Source: CANNDT01 sp945876205 (GTDB lineage: Bacteria > Acidobacteriota > Vicinamibacteria > Vicinamibacterales > UBA2999). Taken from it: DNA of 21,500 nucleotides. Position 1 is the stretch's first letter. The number at the start of each line of letters is the position of its first letter. Positions 15,373-21,500 of this stretch are shown here, one piece after another. Position numbers and translations under genes: made by a program. The stretch lies in NCBI GenBank assembly GCA_947503365.1, contig CANNDT010000079.1:1-21500 (forward strand), in the 5' to 3' direction. The notes under the pieces were generated by a model. It saw only the letters and a list, made by a program, of their open reading frames with translations, searched no databases and had not been told where the DNA came from.

Positions 15373-16170
15373 CTACTTCCCGTTGGTGACGTCCGGCGGC
15401 TTCAATCCGCCCACCAGCCCGACGCCGTACTGGTTGTTCTCCTGGCAGATGTACTCGAGCAGCTCGTCGCCCGGCGTCCAGGTGGCCATGAACCTCACCG
15501 TGAACGGCTTGGTGTAGGCGCCCGGATCCTCGATGGTCACGACGTTCTCGAGATGGCCCTGGTCCTTGCGCGTCCAGCGCTCGATCGTGTGCAACTGCTC
15601 GGTATGCGGATGGCCGCGGCGATCGAACCAGAACTTGTCGTTGTAGCCGACGGTGTCGATGACCAGCGTGTCGCCTTCCCACTTGCCGATGGAGTGTCCG
15701 AGCCACGTCGGGTCGAGCTCCTTCGGATGCTGCCGGCCGTCCATGAATATCTGCCGGTAGGTGTGGATGTTGCCTTCGTGCAGGATGAAGAGGTGCGTCG
15801 CCGCCTTGTGCGTGTAGTTCTGCACGAAGCGGTAGGGGAACGGCGTCACGCGCGGCACCCCCATCGGCAGGCACTGGTTGTGCGGCTCCATCGTCACGTC
15901 GCGCTTCGACATGACCTCTTTCGCCCACGGCAGCATCAGGTTGTCGATCTCGCCGGGCTTGAGCCCGCCGTCTTTCTCGAGATCGTTTACCGGTCCGCCG
16001 CCGGTCCACACGCCGTTCAGATCGACGTGTCCGTCAGCCAGCCTCGGCACCGGGCCGGTCGGGATGTTGCGCCGCTGCTTGGACACCTGTCCGACGGCAT
16101 CTTCCTGCGCGTGCGCGACGAGCGGCACGGTCACCACGAGTAACGCGGAGATGATCAACAGCTTCTTCAC
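15373..16170 (-). CDS. Secreted protein of the amplified paralog family, ENNQYG subgroup
   Basis: A 265-aa exported protein. GTG at 16170, preceded by AGGAG with a 7-nt spacer, is the start; the signal peptide covers about 1-22 (ending VAHAQ). The ordered core is VDLNGVWTGG, QCLPMGVPR, HEGNIHTYRQIFMDGRQHP, GHSIGKWEGDTLVIDTVGY, PHTEQLHTIERW, TIEDPGAYTKPF and ICQENNQYG. The C-terminal tail (GLVGGLKPPDVTNGK) differs from the AGGHENPF-type tail of its neighbour, and a paralog remnant sits immediately beyond the stop. It lies 25 nt after a DUF6152 gene and is the second half of a tandem pair. Function is unknown. Confidence 0.87.
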   Translation of the reverse strand: MKKLLIISALLVVTVPLVAHAQEDAVGQVSKQRRNIPTGPVPRLADGHVDLNGVWTGGGPVNDLEKDGGLKPGEIDNLMLPWAKEVMSKRDVTMEPHNQCLPMGVPRVTPFPYRFVQNYTHKAATHLFILHEGNIHTYRQIFMDGRQHPKELDPTWLGHSIGKWEGDTLVIDTVGYNDKFWFDRRGHPHTEQLHTIERWTRKDQGHLENVVTIEDPGAYTKPFTVRFMATWTPGDELLEYICQENNQYGVGLVGGLKPPDVTNGK

Positions 16171-16195
16171 GTGGCCTCTCCTGGTGAGCCGGGTG

Positions 16196-16582
16196 TCAGT
16201 TGTCGCCGCCGCCCGAAAATACTTTCGAGCCGTCAGCAAGCATCACCGTGCGCGTGTGACCACCAGGAATGCCGGAGCGCGCCGCATCCGCTTCGACGGT
16301 GACCGTGTCACCTACCTTTACCGAGGTACCTGTCCATCCCTGCCGCGTCAGCGCGCTGCGCGCCGCCAGCTCGAAGTTCCAGGTCGTCACCTTGCCGCCC
16401 TCGTTGACGTCGACATAGATGCGCGCGTGAGGATTGGTCCACTCGACCTTCGACACGGTGCCCTTGATCGTCACCTTCTTGTTCGGGTCGTACTCACCGC
16501 TGACCGAATGATGGGCAACGACGGGCGCTGCCGAGCAGACGAGGGCGAGAGCCACCACGAACAGGCTGAGGGTCTTTCTCAT
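16196..16582 (-). CDS. DUF6152 family periplasmic protein
   Basis: A 128-aa exported protein. ATG 16582 with GGAGG and a 6-nt spacer fixes the start. The signal peptide ends APVVA; the mature N-terminus is HHSVSGEYD (H24-H25). GTVSKVEWTNPH holds H52. Other marks are WNFEL, QGW, KVGDTVTVEADAAR and MLADGSKVFSGG. Nearest relative in the window is the protein at 14768-15175. It heads a pair with the gene at 15373-16170 and lies 134 nt after a third paralog gene; that gap (16583-16716) shows only a 10-nt palindrome, CCAGCGCTGG at 16683-16692, and no clear promoter. Confidence 0.9.
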   Translation of the reverse strand: MRKTLSLFVVALALVCSAAPVVAHHSVSGEYDPNKKVTIKGTVSKVEWTNPHARIYVDVNEGGKVTTWNFELAARSALTRQGWTGTSVKVGDTVTVEADAARSGIPGGHTRTVMLADGSKVFSGGGDN

Positions 16583-16716
16583 CGCAGTCCTCCAAAATTG
16601 CAAGATGCCGACGTATGCGGAGAGGATACGCGAAAACCAGTCGTTTCGCACCCCTGGCGACCCAGTGCATGCCAACGATGCCCCAGCGCTGGCTGACGCG
16701 CCCGTAAACATGCTCC

Positions 16717-17625
16717 TCATTTCTGCGGGGCGGCTTCCAGCCCGTAGCCCTTTTCCTTGTAGATGTTCTCGATCCCCGCCGCGATGCCGTACTGGTTGTT
16801 CTCGGTGCAGACAAATTCCATCAGCTCATTGCCGGGCGGCAGCACCTTGGCCGTGAACTTCAACTGCACGGGACGCGAGAATGCGCCGGGATCGTCGAGG
16901 GTGAAGTCGTTCACCATCGTGCCAAAACTGGTACGCGTCCACCGCTCGACGGTGTGCAACTGCTCGGTGTGCGGTGTGCCGCGGCTGTCGAACCAGAACT
17001 TGTCGTTGTAGCCGACCGTGTCGATGACGAGCGTGTCGCCTTCCCACCAGCCGATTGAGTGTCCCCACCAGCTCGGAATAAGGATGCTCGGGTCCGGGTG
17101 CTTGCGGCCGTCCATGAAGATCTGCCGCACGGCGCCCGCATCGCCGTTCTCGTGAATGACGAAGATGATCGGCGCCGGCCCCTTGGCGTTGTATGACTGC
17201 ACGAAACGCCATGGATAGGGATTCACGCGCGGCACGCCCATCGGGGTGCAGTACAGGTAGGGCTCATCCTTCTCGTCGCGCGAGTCGCGAAGCGCTTTTG
17301 CCCACGGCAGCAGCGGAAGCTCGCCGGTGAACCCGCCCTGCCGGCCGATGTCGCCGTTGGACCCGCCTCCGACCCAGGGTCCGGAGATGTCCGGCTTGCC
17401 GTCAGGCATCCTCGGCGTCGGCAGGTTCATCATCTCGGGCGGCGCACTCGGCGTGTATTCGCCCGAGAGCTTGGCGCGGAATTCCGGTTCGGCCGCGCGT
17501 TCCTGCGCGATGGCTGGCACGGATGCGGACAGAACCACGAAGGCCACGAAGATCACCAAGCAAAAGGAGATCAGCGTCCTTCGTGACCCTCGTGTGCTTC
17601 GTGGTTCGTGCGTACGAGAATCCAT
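16717..17625 (-). CDS. Secreted protein of the amplified paralog family, repeat-derived signal region
   Basis: A 302-aa exported protein. ATG 17625 is preceded by TGGAG with a 6-nt spacer. The core in order is PDISGPWVGG, YCTPMGVPR, HENGDAGAVRQIFMDGRKHP, GHSIGWWEGDTLVIDTVGY, PHTEQLHTVERW, TLDDPGAFSRP and VCTENNQYG; the tail ends IYKEKGYGLEAAPQK. The N-terminal 40 residues are unusual: a long basic stretch (DSRTHEPRSTRGSRR) precedes the hydrophobic run. The DNA here consists of repeated TTCGTGG/CCACGAA units (see repeat at 17533-17606), so the signal region seems built from a repeat. There is no adjacent upstream DUF6152 gene; the upstream neighbour is the response regulator 125 nt away. Function is unknown. 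Confidence 0.85.
   Translation of the reverse strand: MDSRTHEPRSTRGSRRTLISFCLVIFVAFVVLSASVPAIAQERAAEPEFRAKLSGEYTPSAPPEMMNLPTPRMPDGKPDISGPWVGGGSNGDIGRQGGFTGELPLLPWAKALRDSRDEKDEPYLYCTPMGVPRVNPYPWRFVQSYNAKGPAPIIFVIHENGDAGAVRQIFMDGRKHPDPSILIPSWWGHSIGWWEGDTLVIDTVGYNDKFWFDSRGTPHTEQLHTVERWTRTSFGTMVNDFTLDDPGAFSRPVQLKFTAKVLPPGNELMEFVCTENNQYGIAAGIENIYKEKGYGLEAAPQK
17533..17606. repeat. CCACGAA/TTCGTGG inverted repeat inside the signal-peptide region
   Basis: AACCACGAAG (17533-17542) and CTTCGTGGTT (17597-17606) are exact inverted copies. Inside them, CACGAAG (17545-17551) and CTTCGTG (17579-17585) form a second inverted pair. The units resemble dispersed intergenic repeats, but here they are translated as part of the gene at 16717-17625. 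Confidence 0.6.
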
Positions 17626-17750
17626 ATCTGACTCCACACTAAATGATGCGCGAGGCGCCACAGGGTATCAGCCTCGATAGTGCCCCGTCGATGGCCGCCG
17701 TCATCTAATCGGCAGAGAGGGACGCTCATGCCGCAATCGGGGCGCGAGGG

Positions 17751-18365
17751 TCAGCGGACGTGAATAATCCCCCGGCGGATCGCCACGGTCAGGGCGTGCG
17801 TGCGGTCGTTGACGCGCAGCTTCTCGAACGTGTTTCTGAGATGGGAGTGCACGGTTTCTTCGCTGATGCCGAGCGCCGCCGCGATTTCCTTGTTGCGCTT
17901 GCCGTCCGCAATCAACTGCAGCACCTGCTGCTCACGCTTGGTGAGCGCGGGCTGCGACGCGGTCGACGGCGTCGCCGTGTCGATCGTGCGGCCGGCATGC
18001 ACCTCACGCACGACGCGGATGAGCTCATCCGAGTGCGTATCCTTCAGCAAGTACGCGGCGGCCCCAGCGGCGAGCGCGCGATACACATCCTGATCCCCCT
18101 CGTACATCGTCAGCACCACGATGTGCGCGTCGGGAAACTCCTTTCGGATCGACTTGATGGTGTCCACGCCGTCCATGCCGCGGAGACGCAGGTCCATCAG
18201 CGTCACGTCCGGCCGGTGCTTCTTGTAGAGGTCGAGCGCCTCTTCGCCGCGCGTGGTCGTGGCCACCACGGCCATGTCCGGCTGAAGGTTGATCACGAGT
18301 GCGATGCCATCGAGGACGACAGCGTGGTCGTCCACGCACATGACGGTAATAGGCCGGCTAGTCAT
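17751..18365 (-). CDS. NarL/FixJ-family response regulator
   Basis: A 204-aa cytoplasmic transcription regulator. The receiver domain (about 5-120) has the acidic pair D12-D13, the phospho-acceptor D58 (TLMDLRLRG), T86 in VVLTMYEG and K108 in LLKD. The LuxR-type helix-turn-helix (about 138-200) reads LTKREQQVLQLIADGKRNKEIA, then ISEETVHSHLRNTFEKL. Only 15 nt separate it from the kinase stop and no strong ribosome site is seen, so translation is likely coupled to the kinase. It is the natural partner of the kinase at 18381-21305. The neighbouring DUF6152/paralog genes downstream are plausible targets; that is inference. Confidence 0.93.
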   Translation of the reverse strand: MTSRPITVMCVDDHAVVLDGIALVINLQPDMAVVATTTRGEEALDLYKKHRPDVTLMDLRLRGMDGVDTIKSIRKEFPDAHIVVLTMYEGDQDVYRALAAGAAAYLLKDTHSDELIRVVREVHAGRTIDTATPSTASQPALTKREQQVLQLIADGKRNKEIAAALGISEETVHSHLRNTFEKLRVNDRTHALTVAIRRGIIHVR

Positions 18366-18380
18366 GGGTAATGGTCGACA

Positions 18381-21305
18381 TCATGCCGTACCTGACGAAA
18401 CGGTGAGCTCGACGCGGGTGCCGGCGCCACCCGTGGACGACACGCTCAACGTCGCGCCCACCGATGCCGCGCGCTCGCGCATGCCGACCAGCCCCCATCG
18501 CATGCTGTTGCTCTCGCCTGCCTGCGCCGGATCAAATCCCCGACCGTTGTCGGAAACGGACAGACGAACAGCGTCTGGCTGATAGTGCAGCGTGACCTGG
18601 ACGGCGGTGGCATGCGCGTGCTTGACGACGTTCATGATCGCCTCGTGGGCGATGCGCAGGAGCTGCTCTTCCAGCTCGCTCGTCAATCCTCTCGCGGCGC
18701 CGGAGACTTCGAAGTCGAGTCGCACCGGCGTTCCGGCAGTGAGAGATTCCGCGGTTTCGCGGATCGCGGCCGGCAGGTCCCGCTCCTCGAGTGACGGCGA
18801 CCTGAGCAGCCAGATTGATGACCGGGTCTCTCGAATGTAGCGGCTGACCAGGCCGCGAACGGTGGCGAGGCGCTCCTTCGTCCCCTCCGGCGATGAGTCG
18901 AGCTGCTTCGAGATGCCGTCGACCTGCAGCGCGACGCCGAACAGGCCCTGCAGCAGCGTGTCGTGAATCTCCCTGGCGATGCGAGCGCGCTCGTTGAGTA
19001 CCGCATTGAATTGATTCCGCACGCGCACGAGGCGCAGCCGCCACGCCAGCGACGTGAGCAGCAGCAGTGCGCCGACCATCGTGACGGCGAAGGCGCGCGT
19101 CTGGTAGAACATCGGCGCGATGGCAAAATCCCACGCCGCTTCCGTGCCCGGGCCGCCGCCGCCGCGGCTCGTCACCCTGAACCGGTAGCGGCCGGGAGGC
19201 AGGTTCGTGTAAAGCGCTTCACGCCTCAGCCCGGCGCGAACCCAATCCTGATCGTATCCATCGAGCCGGTACAGGAATCGGCTGCTGGCCGCCGAGCCCA
19301 GCGTCAACACGGTGTACTGGATCTCGATCCGCGACGTGCCGGGAGGCAGCACGGCGTTGGGCCGCGGGGTCAGCTGCCGATCGTCGGCAATCACCGTCTC
19401 GACTCGAATGTCCGGCCTGGCCGCGGGCTCCGTCAGCAGGTCCGGAACGATGCGCGCGGCGCCGTCAGCCGTGGCAAACCAGAGCGTGCCGTCAACCGCG
19501 CGGACGCCGCCCGGAAACGCGCGAACGACGACGGCCGGCAGGCCGTCCGACGCGTCGTAGACCTGGAAGTTCGTCAAGGTCGATGCGCGATCCGCCCTGG
19601 CCGGGTCGGTGAAACTGGCACGAAGGATCCCGGAGCGCGTCGCGATCCAGAGATGATCGCGGGCGTCTTCCACGATCGCCAGCACACCGCTGGCGAGATC
19701 GTCGATGTCTTCCCTGACGAAGCGATTGTTCTCCATGCGGCCGAGGCCGGTCGTGGTGCCGACCCAGACATGGCCCTGGCTGTCTTCGTAAATCGTCGTG
19801 ACGGTTCCGATGTCCGATCCATCCGCCGCCGGACAGGGCGTCGTCGTCCCTCGTGCGTGCACCGCGACGTCGCCGCTCCGCTGGCCGATCCAGAGGCGCT
19901 GCTGCGTGTCGACAAGCACCGACATCGACCGCTGCAGCCCCGCGTCGTGGAGCCGCGTGAACGTGCCGTTGGCAAGCGCGAACAGCCCGTCGTCCAGGTC
20001 CGTGACCCACAGGGTGCCGGCGCCATCGCCGGTGATCCCGGTGATGCGCCGCAGCAGGACGCCGGCCGGCAGCGTCAGCGCAACGAATCGCGTTCCGTCA
20101 AACCGCGCCGGGCCCTGGTTGGTGGCCGCCCAGAGCGTGCCGCCGGCGTCGGCGTGCAAGGCCCTGATGCTGCCGCTCGGCAACCCATCATCCTCGGTAT
20201 AGCGTTGCTGCCGTCCATGGCGAAGCCGGATCAACCCCGCGTTGGTACCGAGCCAGAGGCTGCCATCGCTCGTCGTCGCCATCGCCGACACCGTCTCGCC
20301 TTCGGCAACGCTGGTCACCCGCTTCTCCGACAGCCGGGTCAGTCCTCCGGCCATGCCGATCCAGATGTTGCCTTCGCGATCCTCGAACAGCGCGTGGACG
20401 GAGTTGCTGCCGAGGCCGTCGCGCCGCGTCACGTGATCGAGCGGCGGCGCCTCGCCCGTGGCCGGACGCACGCGCAGCAGGCCCTGTCCCAGCGTGCCGA
20501 CCCACATGTTTCCGCGTCGGTCCCGAAGCAGGTCGCTTGCCGCGCCGAACCCCTGGCGCGGCCATCCCGGGACATCCGGTTGGCTCGATACCGGCGTCAG
20601 CGTGCGCGTCCGATCGGTTGCCCACAACGATCCCGACGCATCGTCCGCGATCGCGGTTACCAGAGACGACGAACGCGTGACCTGGTGAAAGGAATCGGTC
20701 GACGCATCGCGGCGGAAGATCCCTTCCGGGGTACCGACCCAGAGGACGCCGTCGCGATCGACGAACAACGCCGACGATGCGCGCACGGCGAGACCGTGGT
20801 CGGCGCCAACCTGCTCCCAGCCGCCGCTCCGGAATCGCCACACGCCGTCGCCGCCACTCGCCCAGATCGTCTTCTCGCTGTCTTCGACAATGCGGTCGAC
20901 AAGGTCGGCGCGAAACCCCTCGCGCGCCGTGTAGAGCGTGGCGTCATCGTTGTGAATGCGCGCGATGCCGAACGTGAGACCGACCCACAGTGTCCCATCG
21001 CTCGCGACATGCAGCGCCGACACGAATGTGGCCGGGGGCACGCGGTCGATCGTCCAGGGGACGAAGCGGACGCCGTCGAAGCGCACCAGGCCGAGGCTCG
21101 TGCCGAGCCAGAGATAGCCGATGTCGTCCTGCACGATCGCGTTGGTGTCGCCGAACGTGAAGCCGTCCTTCCCCACCCAGGTCGTCAGCGAATAGGCGGC
21201 CAGGACATCCTGGCCATCCAGTGCGGAGGCCGGCGAGCCGCAGCACAGCGTCGCGAGGGCGGCTGCCGCCACGATTCGGTAGGCGCGTTGTCGTGCGGGA
21301 CGCAT
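18381..21305 (-). CDS. Two-component sensor kinase with two periplasmic beta-propellers, Y_Y_Y and HisKA_3
   Basis: A 974-aa membrane sensor kinase. ATG 21305 is preferred over ATG 21338, which lies in the loop of a hairpin; neither has a good ribosome site. A signal peptide (1-28, ending GSPASA) leads to about 14 propeller blades of the pattern GxLWxGTxxGLxR (for example GNIWIGMAGGLTRL, GHVWVGTTTGLGRM), enough for two seven-bladed propellers. A Y_Y_Y domain follows (about 650-720: RFLYRLDGYDQDWV, TNLPPGRYRFRV). One membrane helix lies near 733-755, then HisKA_3 with phospho-acceptor H781 in REIHDTLLQG. The ATPase carries an N-box (EAIMNVVKHAHA) and G-boxes (SDNGRGFDP, GLVGMRERA). There is no receiver domain, so it is not a hybrid kinase. 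It probably senses an extracytoplasmic ligand and phosphorylates the regulator encoded 15 nt downstream. Confidence 0.92.
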   Translation of the reverse strand: MRPARQRAYRIVAAAALATLCCGSPASALDGQDVLAAYSLTTWVGKDGFTFGDTNAIVQDDIGYLWLGTSLGLVRFDGVRFVPWTIDRVPPATFVSALHVASDGTLWVGLTFGIARIHNDDATLYTAREGFRADLVDRIVEDSEKTIWASGGDGVWRFRSGGWEQVGADHGLAVRASSALFVDRDGVLWVGTPEGIFRRDASTDSFHQVTRSSSLVTAIADDASGSLWATDRTRTLTPVSSQPDVPGWPRQGFGAASDLLRDRRGNMWVGTLGQGLLRVRPATGEAPPLDHVTRRDGLGSNSVHALFEDREGNIWIGMAGGLTRLSEKRVTSVAEGETVSAMATTSDGSLWLGTNAGLIRLRHGRQQRYTEDDGLPSGSIRALHADAGGTLWAATNQGPARFDGTRFVALTLPAGVLLRRITGITGDGAGTLWVTDLDDGLFALANGTFTRLHDAGLQRSMSVLVDTQQRLWIGQRSGDVAVHARGTTTPCPAADGSDIGTVTTIYEDSQGHVWVGTTTGLGRMENNRFVREDIDDLASGVLAIVEDARDHLWIATRSGILRASFTDPARADRASTLTNFQVYDASDGLPAVVVRAFPGGVRAVDGTLWFATADGAARIVPDLLTEPAARPDIRVETVIADDRQLTPRPNAVLPPGTSRIEIQYTVLTLGSAASSRFLYRLDGYDQDWVRAGLRREALYTNLPPGRYRFRVTSRGGGGPGTEAAWDFAIAPMFYQTRAFAVTMVGALLLLTSLAWRLRLVRVRNQFNAVLNERARIAREIHDTLLQGLFGVALQVDGISKQLDSSPEGTKERLATVRGLVSRYIRETRSSIWLLRSPSLEERDLPAAIRETAESLTAGTPVRLDFEVSGAARGLTSELEEQLLRIAHEAIMNVVKHAHATAVQVTLHYQPDAVRLSVSDNGRGFDPAQAGESNSMRWGLVGMRERAASVGATLSVSSTGGAGTRVELTVSSGTA

Positions 21306-21320
21306 GTCGGGAGGAAGGAT

Positions 21321-21351
21321 ACGCGGATCGCCGGCCATTGGCGATCCGCGT
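21321..21351 (-). terminator. Perfect 12-bp hairpin between second receptor and sensor kinase
   Basis: ACGCGGATCGCC (21321-21332) and its exact complement (21340-21351) enclose a 7-nt loop, 20 nt past the receptor stop. The minus-strand continuation is only moderately pyrimidine-rich, so termination may be partial, allowing read-through into the kinase gene 15 nt away. Confidence 0.65.
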
Positions 21352-21371
21352 GGTCGTGCCGTGCTCAGCTG

Positions 21372-21500
21372 CTAGAAGCCGTACTTCACGCCGAACTGCA
21401 TGATGCGCGGCGCCCCGGCCTGGGTGGTGATGCGGCCGAAGGTGCCCGACGCGAAGTTCACCGTCGGGTTGCCCCAGTTGAAATTATTGAGCAGGTTGAA
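21372..21500 (-). CDS. TonB-dependent receptor, C-terminal fragment (5' part outside window)
   Basis: Only the last 42 codons are inside the window. They end GVKYGF with a terminal Phe, the outer-membrane beta-barrel signature, and contain FNWGNP and FGRITTQAG. By eye 33 of 42 residues match the C-terminus of the complete receptor at 7762-11118, including the last strand. This shows an Oar-like TonB-dependent receptor; its plug and N-terminal domain cannot be seen. A perfect hairpin follows the stop. Confidence 0.9.
   Translation of the reverse strand, partial: FNLLNNFNWGNPTVNFASGTFGRITTQAGAPRIMQFGVKYGF

Noticed and set aside
15373..16009. The upstream part of the alternate frame ending at 15296 as a real gene
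   Set aside because: From 15373 to 16009 it overlaps an intact paralog gene and has no motif; only the final 25 codons (15296-15370) carry the family motif, reported as a remnant.
18381..21338. The longer kinase start at 21338
   Set aside because: That ATG lies in the loop of a perfect hairpin after the receptor gene and adds residues ahead of a good signal peptide; the ATG at 21305 is more sensible, though neither has a clear ribosome site.

Overview
The window looks like a chromosomal segment of a high-GC Gram-negative bacterium, most likely an acidobacterium of the Vicinamibacteria type. This is an inference from gene content: Oar-like TonB-dependent receptors with an N-terminal carboxypeptidase-regulatory domain, a periplasmic two-propeller sensor kinase, reaction-centre-cytochrome-like diheme proteins, and many DUF6152 proteins. 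I saw no tRNA, rRNA, CRISPR array, transposase, integrase or phage gene. Almost every product carries an export signal, so this is essentially a cell-envelope locus.

Layout. (1) 1-2137, minus strand: a three-gene unit read DUF6152 -> secreted paralog -> metallo-beta-lactamase-fold hydrolase, the last cut by the window edge. (2) 2138-2399: divergent promoter region. (3) 2400-4733, plus strand: a diheme cytochrome c and a reaction-centre-type diheme cytochrome with an extra C-terminal domain. They end at a convergent hairpin. (4) 7437-4773, minus: a four-gene operon DUF6152 -> paralog -> paralog -> DUF6152, with a sigma70-like promoter and a 22-bp-phased direct repeat in its leader. (5) 11118-7762, minus: a complete TonB-dependent receptor. 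(6) 13788-11411, minus: a second reaction-centre-type cytochrome and a diheme cytochrome with an Ig-like tail. (7) 17625-13912, minus: one secreted paralog followed by two DUF6152/paralog pairs, with a remnant of another paralog between the pairs. (8) 21305-17751, minus: a sensor kinase and its NarL-type response regulator. (9) 21500-21372, minus: the 3' end of a second TonB-dependent receptor.

What ties it together. Two secreted families are strongly amplified: five DUF6152 proteins and six members (plus one remnant) of a roughly 265-300-residue secreted family for which I know no function. The two families sit next to each other repeatedly. All five DUF6152 proteins have a signal peptide that, if cut where expected, leaves a mature protein beginning His-His, with a third conserved His 26 or 27 residues after the first. 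This suggests an N-terminal metal site, possibly of the histidine-brace kind. With the c-type cytochromes, TonB receptors and extracellular sensor, I infer an outer-membrane uptake and periplasmic redox module. Its substrate cannot be read from the sequence.
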